This document shows, piece by piece, positions 1-7,965 of a stretch of 17,329 nucleotides of DNA (within the stretch, counting starts at the first letter, position 1; the number at the start of each line of letters is the position of its first letter). The stretch covers positions 1-17,329 of the forward strand of contig CAZPHS010000030.1 of the NCBI GenBank assembly GCA_964586785.1, read 5' to 3'. The position numbers and the translations under genes were made by a program. Origin of the DNA: SZUA-584 sp041656035 (lineage in GTDB: Bacteria; Bacillota; Clostridia; Christensenellales; SZUA-584). Under the pieces are notes generated by a model. That model did no database searches. It saw only the letters and a list, made by a program, of their open reading frames with translations, and was not told where the DNA came from.

Positions 1-46
1 TAGTACTTGGCTGGTAACGGCCCGGGAGGGTAGGAAGCTGCCGGAT
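1..46 (+). rRNA. rrf: 5S ribosomal RNA, 3' end (partial)
   Basis: The first bases match the 3' third of bacterial 5S rRNA. A short hairpin GGCTG-GTAA-CGGCC fits helix IV. The stretch GGGAGGGTAGG followed by GCTGCCGG fits the conserved 3' strand (consensus GAGAGTAGG...GCC). The 5' part lies outside the window, so an rRNA operon reading rightwards ends here. The exact 3' end is estimated. Confidence 0.85.
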
Positions 47-73
47 TCAATTTTCAACATATATTTATCGGGG

Positions 74-112
74 AGCCCGTGTGCAATGAGCATCGCGGGC
101 TTCTTGATTTTA
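74..112 (+). terminator. Probable intrinsic terminator of the rRNA operon
   Basis: The stem GCCCGTG / CGCGGGC (one G-U pair) is extended by an inner TGC/GCA pairing around AATGA. It is followed by the T-rich run TTCTTGATTTT. It lies about 30 nt after the 5S end, where an rRNA operon terminator is expected. Confidence 0.6.
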
Positions 113-175
113 TAGAGCCGCTACTCATTATAACACGGCTTCCCCGCCGCGTTGGTATTTCCGCCAATGGCGCAT

Positions 176-1420
176 TTAATATTCAATCCCCTCGGTAACG
201 AGCTCGGTTACTGTCAAGCTGTCAAGCGGAGAGAAATCGGAGATATTGACGCAATAACTGATATACAATTTTTTTAGTCCCGTCAGCTCCGCCAGAACAC
301 TTATGTCCGTTATTCCTTCGCAGCAACACATATTCAGTTCCTCAAGCCGGCTTAGTCCCGCAAGACCGCTGATATCGCTTATGCCCGAATGTCCATACCG
401 CTCCAAACAGGTCGCGCCCTCGCCGGGTTTTAGGCTGATATTCAGTTCGACGAGTTCGGACAAACCGGACAGCGCGTTCACGTCGCTCAGCAAATAGCAG
501 TTATGCAGGTTTAAATTCTGCAATTTTGTCAGTTCGCTTAGCGCGCTAATATCTGAAATCTGATTACAATCGCTAAGATTGAGTGCAATAAGCTTAGTAA
601 GCCCCGCAAGCGAACTAATATCGGCAACGCCGGAGCACATACCCAAATCCAGATTTGTAAGATTTGTAAGTCTCGCCAGCGGACTGATGTCGGAGATGTT
701 TTTGCAGAAGTTCAAAGTTAGACATGTAAGATTCGTAAGCCCTGACAATGCGCTGATATCGGAAATATTACAACTGCGAAAATTTAACTCGGTCAAATTC
801 GTAAGTCCTGACAATGCGCTGATATCGTCGGTAGCAAGATGCCCTAGATACAAACAGGTCAAGCTGTTCAGCCCCGCAAGAGGACTGACATCAGTTATAT
901 CGCCGCATTTGCTCAAATCAAGAGAGGTCAGTTTTTCAAGCCCGGCCAACGCGCTGATGTCAGTGATTTTTTCGCAGCGGTTCAAATCCAACCAGGTCAG
1001 TTTATCAAGCCCGGCCAACGCGTTGATGTCAGTTATATTTTCACATTCCCTCAAAGCCAGAGTGGTTAGGTTTGTAAGTTCTGCCAGCGCGCCGATATCC
1101 TTAATATTGGCGCAGCCTCTAAGATTAAGTCTTTTAAGGTTTGTAAGCTCCGCCAGCCCGCTGATATCGCTGACATCGCTATAGCTTAAGTCCAGATCGG
1201 TCACGCCCGCTTCTTTCAGTCCGCTTAAGTCTCCGGTTTTTATAAAAACATCAACGGCTTCATCGCCCTGTCTCATTGAGCACTCTGCGTTATTAACCGG
1301 CTTGACCGACACAAATTCAGTCGGCGCCGCAGATTCGTCGTTTATAGGCTGCGGCACCTTGCCGCATCCCGCAAAACTCATGGCCAATAATAAGACCGGA
1401 ATCAGTAAATATATTTTCAT
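176..1420 (-). CDS. Leucine-rich-repeat (internalin-like) lipoprotein
   Basis: 414-residue secreted protein. Residues 1-19 form a lipoprotein signal peptide (basic MK, hydrophobic core, lipobox F-A-G-C, Cys19), so it should be anchored in the outer leaflet of the membrane. From about residue 70 to the end it consists of roughly 14 tandem leucine-rich repeats, mostly 23 residues of the form LTNLTxLxLxxCxNITDISALAG, with two 22-residue units and one enlarged unit near the C-terminus. Such LRRs form a curved binding surface; the ligand is unknown. An ATG 24 nt upstream (1444) is possible, but the GGAGG 7 nt before codon ATG 1420 decides for the shorter start. A good promoter lies upstream at 1486-1514. 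It is convergent with the rRNA operon, with no partner gene in an operon. Many repeats carry a Cys at the same position, which is unusual for an exported protein. Confidence 0.85.
   Translation of the reverse strand: MKIYLLIPVLLLAMSFAGCGKVPQPINDESAAPTEFVSVKPVNNAECSMRQGDEAVDVFIKTGDLSGLKEAGVTDLDLSYSDVSDISGLAELTNLKRLNLRGCANIKDIGALAELTNLTTLALRECENITDINALAGLDKLTWLDLNRCEKITDISALAGLEKLTSLDLSKCGDITDVSPLAGLNSLTCLYLGHLATDDISALSGLTNLTELNFRSCNISDISALSGLTNLTCLTLNFCKNISDISPLARLTNLTNLDLGMCSGVADISSLAGLTKLIALNLSDCNQISDISALSELTKLQNLNLHNCYLLSDVNALSGLSELVELNISLKPGEGATCLERYGHSGISDISGLAGLSRLEELNMCCCEGITDISVLAELTGLKKLYISYCVNISDFSPLDSLTVTELVTEGIEY
731..827. repeat. Near-identical adjacent LRR coding units
   Basis: Positions 731-761 and 797-827 (offset 66 = 22 codons) match in 30 of 31 bases. 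A second pair inside the same gene, 926-964 and 995-1033 (offset 69 = 23 codons), matches in about 37 of 39. This suggests recent unit duplication or gene conversion within the LRR array. Confidence 0.75.
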
Positions 1421-1485
1421 TTTTGCCTCCGCTCTACAATTCATATGATTATGAAATACTCAAGTGCGGTTGAAAAGCTGGTACT

Positions 1486-1514
1486 AATATATAGTAATTA
1501 ACATGACAAGTCAA
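1486..1514 (-). promoter_or_regulatory. Sigma-A type promoter of the LRR lipoprotein gene
   Basis: Read on the minus strand, TTGACT (1509-1514) and TATATT (1486-1491) are separated by exactly 17 bp. They lie about 66 nt upstream of the chosen start codon. Confidence 0.7.
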
Positions 1515-1583
1515 TAAATGTTTGCATAACAATGGTACAATAATAAAACTAATGGGAGCGGGGTGAGCGTTCGGATTTATTTT

Positions 1584-2933
1584 TCAGCCCATGTTAGGTA
1601 TATTGATAATTATGGTGGCAAGGTAGAAATAAATGATTAAAGAAAAAGTATCCACAATAGTGGTAATCAACGGGCTTGCCATGATTGCAGGGTCTAACTT
1701 AAGCTTTGTGGCTATTATGGGCAAAATTCCGCCAATAAGCTTTGCGACTATAACAGTCAGCATCAATGTAATTGATACCGTTAAGGCTATTTCAAAACCC
1801 ACGGCGTCAAAATAAAGAATACGCAAGAAATTGATAAACGCCAATACAGAGCCTACCAAAATGCTTATGCGCAGTTCTTTCCATATAACTTTAAAGGTAT
1901 CTTTAAGAGTAACTTCGCCTAATATAAGGCTTCTTATTACAAGCGTGGAAGACTGTGTGCCGGCGTTGCCTCCGGTGTCCATGAGCATCGGTATATAAGC
2001 CGCCAATAAAACAACCGATTCGAGGGTATTTGAAAAACCCCGTATTATGTATCCGGTGAGTGTTGCGGAAACCATAAGGACAAGCAGCCATAGAATTCTT
2101 TTGCGCGCAAGAGTTAAAGTACCGGCTTGGAGATACTCTTCGTCCGTAGGGTGTATTGCCGCCATTTTTAAAATATCTTCCGTAGCCTCTTCTTCTATAA
2201 CATCGACAATATCGTCAACCGTAATGATGCCGACTAAGCGTTTCTCGTTATCCACTACCGGCAAAGCAAGCAAGTCGTACTTTTTAAATAAATTAGCGAC
2301 GCCCTCCTGATCGTCATGCGTGTACGCAAAATGTATATCTTCGCGCATTAAATCGGCTACCTTTGCGTTCTCATCGGCAAGCACTAATTCTTTAAGAGAT
2401 ACTATCCCTTCAAGATGCCTCTCGTTGTCTATAACATAGCTTGTATAAATTATTTCTTTATCGGTAGCGGTCTTTCTAATATAATCTAAAGCGCTTTTAA
2501 CCGACAACTCTTTTTTCAGGTTTATATACTCGATGGTCATCAAACTGCCCGCGGAGCTGTCGGGATAGTTTAAAAATTGATTGATAAGCTTTCTTTCAAC
2601 ATCGCTTGTGTTTTTTAATATTCTTTTTACCAGGTATGCCGGCATTTCTTCGATGAAGTCAATTTTGTCATCAAAGTTTAAATCGTCTAATATGCTTGCC
2701 AGTTCCTCTTCGTTTACAATGCTTGATATGTGCGTTTGCTTTTCCGAGCTTAAAAAAGAAAAAGTGTCCGCCGCCAATTCCTTCGGCAGCAATCTAAACA
2801 CCGTAATAGCTTGCTTTTCATCAAGAGATTCAATAAACTCCGCTAAATCCTGAATAGGATATTTAGCAAGCTCTTGCCGTAAAGCCGGAAAGTTTTTTTC
2901 TTCAAGTATAGTGTTAAGCTCCAAAAAATCCAT
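1584..2933 (-). CDS. mgtE: Magnesium transporter MgtE
   Basis: 449 residues, the normal length of the MgtE (SLC41-related) Mg2+ channel. Order of domains: an N-terminal helical MgtE_N domain (about 1-125), a pair of CBS domains (about 130-250) that sense cytosolic Mg2+, a linking helix, and a membrane domain of about five helices (about 278-445). The family signature GGNAGTQ is at 321-327. Asp428 in TTIVDTF is at the place of the pore Mg2+-binding Asp of Thermus MgtE. Start is ATG 2933 with AAGGA upstream. It is divergent from the UPF0316 gene; both promoters fall in a 173-bp gap. I see no M-box riboswitch. No clear terminator follows it before the LRR gene promoter. Confidence 0.95.
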   Translation of the reverse strand: MDFLELNTILEEKNFPALRQELAKYPIQDLAEFIESLDEKQAITVFRLLPKELAADTFSFLSSEKQTHISSIVNEEELASILDDLNFDDKIDFIEEMPAYLVKRILKNTSDVERKLINQFLNYPDSSAGSLMTIEYINLKKELSVKSALDYIRKTATDKEIIYTSYVIDNERHLEGIVSLKELVLADENAKVADLMREDIHFAYTHDDQEGVANLFKKYDLLALPVVDNEKRLVGIITVDDIVDVIEEEATEDILKMAAIHPTDEEYLQAGTLTLARKRILWLLVLMVSATLTGYIIRGFSNTLESVVLLAAYIPMLMDTGGNAGTQSSTLVIRSLILGEVTLKDTFKVIWKELRISILVGSVLAFINFLRILYFDAVGFEIALTVSITLMLTVIVAKLIGGILPIIATKLKLDPAIMASPLITTIVDTFSLIIYFYLATIIINIPNMG

Positions 2934-2961
2934 TGCTATTCCTTTTTATAAAGTCTTATTA

Positions 2962-2990
2962 AGTATAAACAAAAAATGAAAAACTGACAA
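2962..2990 (-). promoter_or_regulatory. Promoter of mgtE
   Basis: Minus-strand TTGTCA (2985-2990) and TATACT (2962-2967), spacer 17 bp, about 29 nt before the start codon. The -35 overlaps an imperfect dyad described separately. Confidence 0.65.
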
Positions 2991-3006
2991 CCAATTTGTT
3001 TATCAG
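2984..3006. promoter_or_regulatory. Imperfect dyad over the mgtE -35, possible operator
   Basis: Half-site CTGACAACCAA (2984-2994) and the reverse complement of 2996-3006, CTGATAAACAA, agree at 9 of 11 positions around a central T. It covers the -35 box of mgtE, as a repressor site would. No regulator is assigned. Confidence 0.35.
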
Positions 3007-3032
3007 TGTCGTGTGAAAGGCGCTGTAACAGA

Positions 3033-3049
3033 GGCAATCTTTGATTGCC
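3033..3049. promoter_or_regulatory. Perfect palindrome upstream of the UPF0316 promoter
   Basis: GGCAATC-TTT-GATTGCC is a perfect 7-bp inverted repeat with a 3-nt centre, ending 3 nt before the -35 box at 3053. It could be an activator or repressor site between the two divergent promoters. Confidence 0.35.
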
Positions 3050-3052
3050 GGC

Positions 3053-3081
3053 TTGAAAACATACCGCCGCCGATGTATAAT
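3053..3081 (+). promoter_or_regulatory. Promoter of the UPF0316/ACT gene pair
   Basis: TTGAAA (3053-3058) and a consensus TATAAT (3076-3081) with a 17-bp spacer, 25 nt before the start codon. Confidence 0.75.
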
Positions 3082-3106
3082 GGCAGTCTGAACAAAGGAG
3101 CATGAA

Positions 3107-3640
3107 ATGGAATTGTTAAGCCGGCCAAGCGTATGGCTCTACGTCTTTATTTTTTTCGGCAAGATTATTGAGGTAACGGCGGCCACCGTGCGTCTTGTGC
3201 TTATAAACCGCGGCGAACGGGTAAAAGGGGCGATAACCGCTTTCTTTGAGGTGTCGTTATGGCTGATGGTGACAGGCACGGTGCTTGTTGGGTTTCAGAC
3301 CGATATTATCCGATGCCTTGTTTTTGCCGTTGCTTTCGCGCTGGGCAATTATCTGGGCTCCTGGCTCGAGGGAAAACTGGCGTTTGGTCTGTGCTCTATA
3401 CAGGTTATTGTCAACAAAGGCTGTAACGCGGACGAGCTTGTCAATGAACTGCGTGAAAACGGTTTCGGCGTAACAATGATCGAGGGCAAAGGCAAGGCCG
3501 GAAGCCGCGAGATATTAATGCTGCACCTTAAAAGAAAACGGATACCCGCGGCAATATCGCTTATAAAGCGGCGGCTTTGCGACGCGGTTATAACCGTGAA
3601 CGACGTGCGCGTTTTAAGCGGCGGCTTTATAAAAAAATAG
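3107..3640 (+). CDS. UPF0316 (DUF5698/DUF2179) membrane protein
   Basis: 177 residues, resembling the UPF0316 family (Bacillus YebE-like). The N-terminal half has three hydrophobic segments (about 10-33, 44-62, 66-86) with the family-type FGKIIEVTAATVR start. The C-terminal half (about 95-175) is a soluble DUF2179-type domain with the pattern ELREnGFGVTxIEGKG and a basic stretch KRKRIP. The biochemical role of the family is not established. AAAGGAG sits 6 nt before ATG 3107. The ACT-domain gene follows after 29 nt and is probably cotranscribed. Confidence 0.85.
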   Translation: MELLSRPSVWLYVFIFFGKIIEVTAATVRLVLINRGERVKGAITAFFEVSLWLMVTGTVLVGFQTDIIRCLVFAVAFALGNYLGSWLEGKLAFGLCSIQVIVNKGCNADELVNELRENGFGVTMIEGKGKAGSREILMLHLKRKRIPAAISLIKRRLCDAVITVNDVRVLSGGFIKK

Positions 3641-3669
3641 ACGCCAAAAAAACATACGAGGTAAATCCC

Positions 3670-3939
3670 ATGAAAGCTATCGTTACCGTAACGGGCAAAG
3701 ATAAAACGGGCATAATTGCGGGAGTATCGGCCGCTTTAAGCGCTTGCGGCGTTAATATATTAGATATAAGCCAAACGGTGCTGCAGGATTATTTCGCTAT
3801 GATTATGCTTGTGGATTTATCCGGCAGTACCGTATCGTTTCGCGAATTAAGCGAAAAGCTAAACGAGGCGGGCAAGGAAACGTTTATGGATATACGAATA
3901 ATACGCGAGGAATTGTTCGACGCGCTGCACCGCATATAA
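3670..3939 (+). CDS. UPF0237 ACT-domain protein
   Basis: 89 residues, almost all one ACT domain beginning MKAIVTVTGKDKTGIIAGVS, the hallmark of the UPF0237 family. ACT domains bind small ligands, usually amino acids. The specific ligand and role are unknown. The open frame extends upstream into the preceding gene, but ATG 3670 with GAGGT about 7 nt before it gives the normal family start and length. In many Firmicutes this gene is followed directly by a UPF0210 (PFL-like, DUF711) gene. Here it is followed, after 2 nt, by the convergent serpin gene, so the usual partner is absent. Confidence 0.85.
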   Translation: MKAIVTVTGKDKTGIIAGVSAALSACGVNILDISQTVLQDYFAMIMLVDLSGSTVSFRELSEKLNEAGKETFMDIRIIREELFDALHRI

Positions 3940-3941
3940 TC

Positions 3942-5213
3942 TTATTTTAATGCAGGGTTATTAACCGCCCCCATAAAAACAACCGCGCCGTCTTCAAGCG
4001 AATAAATGGCAAACACAAACGGTCTGTCGGCGTAAAACTCCGGCGGCTCGTTTTCCGGCGGAGCGCAGCCTGTATTAAGCGCTGCCACGGTGACGGCGGC
4101 GGCCTCCGCTCCCAGCTCGTCTACACGAATATAACACATGTGGTCCACAAAGCTGATAAAAAGCGACTCTTCTAAAGGGTTTTGTACCATTGCGGAAAAA
4201 TCCGCGTTGTTAATATCAAAAGCGCGTGTCATTCCCATAGCTTTAAGCGTATCGTTAAGCCGGTTTTTATACAAAAATTCGAACTTTGGCAATCGAATGC
4301 GAACCTTCTGTTCCTGCGCGCCGTTTAAGGCCGCCAAAAAGGTTTGCGAATCAAGCGCGGAAAGCATATCGTTTATATCCGCGCCCTCTTTAGGAAGCAG
4401 AAACGCCATAGCGTATTTCCCGTCGTCCCCTTTGCTTTTAAAGCTTAATGAGATCATCGAGAAATCTTCGTTCGCGTAATACGGTATATGCCATTCGCTG
4501 TGCATAAAATCGGTTTTAACCGCGCCGGACGGTGTATTGAATTCGCGCTTGTAAGTGTCGTTAGCCTCAAACGGCAGTTTCCACTCGCCTAAAAAGTACA
4601 GCGCGTTCGCGAGTATAATACGAGTAAGATTATCGGGCTCCGTATCAAGCGCTACTTTAATGCGCCCGTGCGTTTTTTCGCTCGCCCAATCGTTAACAGA
4701 TTGTTTGACGCCCGGAATTATAAGCGGAAAAACGTCGGACATATAATCGCCCGTGCAGGTATTTACAAACTCTTCGTTGTAAGCGTAATCCGGCAGCAGC
4801 CATATGGCGTTGGCAGCCTCCATGCCGCCTGTGTTGGCGCGCCACATAAGCGATTTGCACGCGGCGGTAATCTGCTCGTCGGTAAGTCCGGAAAGCCGCA
4901 GCGCCTGCGCCATCTCATTCGCCGTTTCGCCCGCCGCTCCTTCCCGCGCCATGCAAAGGGCAAGCTCTATGCTTACGGGAGATAACGCAAGGTTGGCGTC
5001 TTGTGTGTACAAAAGCGCCGCGGCATTAAAGCCAAAATCGTTAACGCCCCTAACGACGGCGTCGGCAAGCGGCTCTATTGGCTGCGAAGTAAGTTTTCCG
5101 CGAACGGATATTGCGGCGGCGTTTTCATTAAGATTTGCGTAATACGGGTTTATGTTTTCGGAGCACGCGCATAAAAGCAGCAGTATCAAAACGACTACGG
5201 TAACTTTTTTCAT
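3942..5213 (-). CDS. Secreted lipoprotein serpin (protease inhibitor)
   Basis: 423 residues. A lipoprotein signal with lipobox L-C-A-C (Cys17) puts it on the cell surface; the serpin fold spans about 55-422. Classic serpin motifs are present: LSPVSIELAL (77-86), VNDWASEKTHGRI (173-185), TRIILANALYFLGEWKLPF (197-215), and C-terminal FYADRPFVFAIY (393-404) with FMGAV. The reactive loop has a usable hinge, E366-L-G-A-E-A-A-A-V-T. Residue P14 is Ala instead of the usual Thr/Ser but still small, so an inhibitory mechanism is plausible. By simple counting the scissile bond lies around N380-T-G-C-A384, which argues against a trypsin-like target and would fit an elastase- or subtilisin-like or cysteine protease. 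The loop is about five residues longer than in human alpha-1-antitrypsin. Start has AGAAGGA upstream. The only upstream -10 candidate (TATAAT on the minus strand near 5245) lacks a good -35. Confidence 0.92.
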   Translation of the reverse strand: MKKVTVVVLILLLLCACSENINPYYANLNENAAAISVRGKLTSQPIEPLADAVVRGVNDFGFNAAALLYTQDANLALSPVSIELALCMAREGAAGETANEMAQALRLSGLTDEQITAACKSLMWRANTGGMEAANAIWLLPDYAYNEEFVNTCTGDYMSDVFPLIIPGVKQSVNDWASEKTHGRIKVALDTEPDNLTRIILANALYFLGEWKLPFEANDTYKREFNTPSGAVKTDFMHSEWHIPYYANEDFSMISLSFKSKGDDGKYAMAFLLPKEGADINDMLSALDSQTFLAALNGAQEQKVRIRLPKFEFLYKNRLNDTLKAMGMTRAFDINNADFSAMVQNPLEESLFISFVDHMCYIRVDELGAEAAAVTVAALNTGCAPPENEPPEFYADRPFVFAIYSLEDGAVVFMGAVNNPALK

Positions 5214-5371
5214 CTTTCTATCCTTCTTGTTTTATTATTCAATTATATGACGTATCTATTATGCTATAAGTTCCGGCGGGGTTTGTTTTATTTTTAAAAA
5301 AGCTATATAAGAAATCGTTACGATTCATATATAAACGCTTCCGCGGGCATTATATTAAAGAGGAATTTTAT

Positions 5372-5842
5372 ATGATTGCTTATATAAAAGCTTTTTTTCG
5401 ATTTGTCACGGCGGCTGTAATTATTATTTGCGCCGCGGCGTGCGGTTTTGGAAACGATACGCAAATTAAATGGCGGCCAAGCGAAACAGACGAGGCCAGA
5501 CTTAATGTTAACGCGAACGTATCCGTGCAAACGGAGTACCCTTCTTACCCGCCCGGAGTGAAAAGTCTTAATGTAATAATCTCAAACAATACCGGCGACA
5601 CGCTTGATTACGGCGCCGCGTATATTATTGAGCGCAAGATAGACGGCAAATGGCACAGCGCCAGTATGGACGATATCGCGTGGATTATGATAGCGTATTT
5701 AATCCGTCCGGGCGAAACGCATACTCACGAAATTAAGTTTGACGTACTTGACAGCCCGCCCCCCGACGGCGAGTACAGAATAATAAAAGAAATAGGCGGC
5801 GATATGTATTGCGCTATGTTTTCTATTGCCGCGGCCGGCTGA
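5372..5842 (+). CDS. Ig-like domain lipoprotein
   Basis: 156 residues. The N-terminal signal ends in C-A-A-A-C (Cys24), a slightly weak lipobox. The rest (about 45-152) resembles small bacterial immunoglobulin-like domains found in Clostridia: a TEYPSYPPGVKSLNVIISNNT strand region (shown in part), an IIERKIDGKWH segment, a hydrophobic core WIMIAYLIRPGE and a final GEYRIIKEI strand before the C-terminus. The name of the exact family is from memory and function is unknown. GAGGAA precedes ATG 5372 by 7 nt. It is divergent from the serpin gene and monocistronic, with a terminator 80 nt after its stop. Confidence 0.7.
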   Translation: MIAYIKAFFRFVTAAVIIICAAACGFGNDTQIKWRPSETDEARLNVNANVSVQTEYPSYPPGVKSLNVIISNNTGDTLDYGAAYIIERKIDGKWHSASMDDIAWIMIAYLIRPGETHTHEIKFDVLDSPPPDGEYRIIKEIGGDMYCAMFSIAAAG

Positions 5843-5921
5843 GCTTACAATACGCAATCCATATTTAACCGCATAATATCGCTGCCTGCAACTATTCATA
5901 TACGTATAAATCGCGACGCGC

Positions 5922-5945
5922 AGAAGCTTAACGCTTCTTTTTTTG
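5922..5945 (+). terminator. Intrinsic terminator after the Ig-like lipoprotein gene
   Basis: Stem AGAAGC-TTAAC-GCTTCT followed by an uninterrupted T run (5938-5944). Confidence 0.75.
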
Positions 5946-6000
5946 TAGCCGCGACATAGCGCCGCAAAACGTATTACAGACAAATCTTAACGGTTTTAAA

Positions 6001-6030
6001 TTGGATTTAGCCGCCGTAATAATGTATAAT
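6001..6030 (+). promoter_or_regulatory. Promoter of the ABC exporter gene
   Basis: TTGGAT (6001-6006), an 18-bp spacer and a consensus TATAAT (6025-6030), 39 nt before the start codon. Confidence 0.65.
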
Positions 6031-6069
6031 GACTATGTTCTTAAAAATTAATTCATCAAGGAATATAAC

Positions 6070-7833
6070 ATGAAAAAGAGTCCGGTTACCCGCAGTCCGC
6101 TACGTCAGTTTTTATCATATTATCGTCCACATAAAAAACTATTCGCGCTTGATATGATATGCGCTCTGTTTATCGCCGTTATTGATCTGTCTTTTCCCAT
6201 TGTATCACGCTACGCAATGAGCGAACTGCTACCCGGCAAGCTGTTCGGCCATTTTTTTGTTTTAATGGGCGCGTTGGTAATAGCGTATCTTTTGCGCGCG
6301 GTATTCGAATACATTGTCACCTTTTGGGGACACACATTGGGCGTGCGCATGGAAGCCGATATGCGGCGCGATTTATTCTCGCACCTGCAGCGGCTTTCGT
6401 TTCGCTTCTACGATAAACACCGCACCGGACAGCTTATGTCCCGCGTGACAAACGATCTTTTTGAAATAACCGAACTTGCTCATCACGGGCCTGAAGATTT
6501 ATTTATATCGTTAGTGACCATAATCGGCTCATTCATCGTTATGCTGACAATAAGCTGGCAGTTAGCGCTCGTTTTAATAGTGCTGGTGCCTGTTGGCGTG
6601 TTTTTTGCAATGCTGCTGCGCCGCCGTATGATGAAGGCTTCGAAAAATCTTAAGGAGCGCACCGCGGGCATTAACGTCGGTATTGAATCGAGCATATCGG
6701 GAGCGCGGGTGGCCAAAGCGTTTACCAACGAAGATTACGAAATAGAAAAGTTCTCAATAAACAACGCGCGCTTTATACGTTCGAAAAGCGGCTTTTACAA
6801 GGCAATGGGCGTTTTTTTATCCGGCATGGGGTTGTTTACCAATCTGTTCTCGGTTGCAATTATAGCGGTGGGCGGATACTTGATAATGAATAATGAATTT
6901 GATTATATAGGCCTTGTAACATTTACATTATATGTGGGTGTGTTTTTACAGCCTATACGGCGTTTAACGTCGTTTATGGAGGCGTTTGCGGGCGGCGCGG
7001 CCGGTTTTTCCCGCTTCCGCGAGCTGCTGGCGGAGCAACCTGAAATTAAGGAAGCGAAAAACGCGCGTGAGCTTACAAATGTTAAAGGGCTAATCGAATT
7101 TGAAAACGTCAGTTTTTCTTATGATAATCACACCCGGGTGCTTAACAACTTAAGCCTTACCGTTAAGGCGGGCAAAACGCTGGCGTTGGTAGGACCGTCG
7201 GGAGGCGGCAAAACCACCCTATGCCACCTTATTCCCCGGTTTTATGAGGCGGACAGCGGACGTATAACCATAGACGGCAGCGATATTCGAGATGTTTCGT
7301 TGCTCTCTTTGCGCCGAAATATAGGCATCGTTTCACAGGATGTATTTTTATTCGCGGGCAGCGTGCGGGAGAATATTCGTTACGGACGCATTGACGCCGT
7401 CGAAGAAGAGATAATCGAAGCCGCGAAAAAGGCCGAAATACATGAAGCCATAATGGAAATGGAAAACGGCTACGATACCGAGGTGGGCGAGCGCGGCGTG
7501 CGTCTTTCCGGCGGACAAAAGCAGCGCATATCAATCGCGCGCATATTCCTTAAAAACCCGCCTGTGCTTATACTCGACGAGGCAACTTCCGCGCTCGACA
7601 GCGTTACCGAACAGCGGATACAAGAAAGCTTTGAGCAGCTGGCGCAGGGGCGTACCACTTTGGTTATAGCGCACAGGCTTTCCACCGTAAAGAATGCGGA
7701 CGAAATAATTGTTGTGGACGAAGACGGTATAACAGAACGCGGAACTCACGAACAGCTTATAAAAGAAAACGGCTCATATGCCAAGCTGTACCGCAGTCAG
7801 TTTGAAGGTGGCAAACATAACGATTGTTTTTGA
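6070..7833 (+). CDS. ABC exporter half-transporter (MsbA/BmrA type), permease-ATPase fusion
   Basis: 587 residues, the usual length for an exporter half-transporter working as a dimer. The membrane domain (about 1-320) has six hydrophobic helices and the GVRMEADMRRDLFSHLQRLS coupling region. The nucleotide-binding domain (about 342-580) has Walker A GPSGGGKT (375-382), Q-loop Gln423, signature LSGGQ (479-483), Walker B VLILDE (499-504) and H-loop His535, so ATP hydrolysis should be intact. The family exports lipids, drugs or peptides; nothing nearby identifies the substrate. AAGGAA lies about 8 nt before ATG 6070. It is monocistronic with its own promoter. No clear terminator follows; the next operon converges on it. 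Confidence 0.93.
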   Translation: MKKSPVTRSPLRQFLSYYRPHKKLFALDMICALFIAVIDLSFPIVSRYAMSELLPGKLFGHFFVLMGALVIAYLLRAVFEYIVTFWGHTLGVRMEADMRRDLFSHLQRLSFRFYDKHRTGQLMSRVTNDLFEITELAHHGPEDLFISLVTIIGSFIVMLTISWQLALVLIVLVPVGVFFAMLLRRRMMKASKNLKERTAGINVGIESSISGARVAKAFTNEDYEIEKFSINNARFIRSKSGFYKAMGVFLSGMGLFTNLFSVAIIAVGGYLIMNNEFDYIGLVTFTLYVGVFLQPIRRLTSFMEAFAGGAAGFSRFRELLAEQPEIKEAKNARELTNVKGLIEFENVSFSYDNHTRVLNNLSLTVKAGKTLALVGPSGGGKTTLCHLIPRFYEADSGRITIDGSDIRDVSLLSLRRNIGIVSQDVFLFAGSVRENIRYGRIDAVEEEIIEAAKKAEIHEAIMEMENGYDTEVGERGVRLSGGQKQRISIARIFLKNPPVLILDEATSALDSVTEQRIQESFEQLAQGRTTLVIAHRLSTVKNADEIIVVDEDGITERGTHEQLIKENGSYAKLYRSQFEGGKHNDCF

Positions 7834-7907
7834 CGCCGGCCGCGTAACGCCCGCTTAAAGGCGCCTTTACAAAAAGCTTATGCATAGCGTAATTTTTCGC
7901 TGACGAT

Positions 7908-7934
7908 AAAAAAGAAGCATGTATAAAATGCTTC
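7908..7934 (-). terminator. Intrinsic terminator of the amino acid importer operon
   Basis: Read on the minus strand, GAAGCAT-TTTATAC-ATGCTTC (7 bp perfect stem, 7-nt loop) is followed directly by TTTTTT. It lies about 32 nt after the ATPase gene stop. Confidence 0.85.
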
Positions 7935-7965
7935 CCGTAAATTTATATTGCCATATATAGTAATG

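Noticed and set aside
121..175. Terminator of the LRR gene
   Set aside because: Only a weak TTGG/CCAA stem with broken extensions and no T run on the minus strand.
579..1184. 201-codon open frame on the plus strand opposite the LRR gene
   Set aside because: It is the antisense of the repeat array, periodic only because the LRR units are periodic. It has no ribosome site and its product has no recognisable fold.
176..1420. Periodic DNA of 66-69 bp, at first glance like a CRISPR array
   Set aside because: The period is a whole number of codons in one long open frame coding for leucine-rich repeats. Units diverge and there are no spacers.
2934..3106. M-box magnesium riboswitch upstream of mgtE
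   Set aside because: The promoter is only about 29 nt from the start codon, which leaves no room for a leader of about 170 nt, and no characteristic motif is visible.
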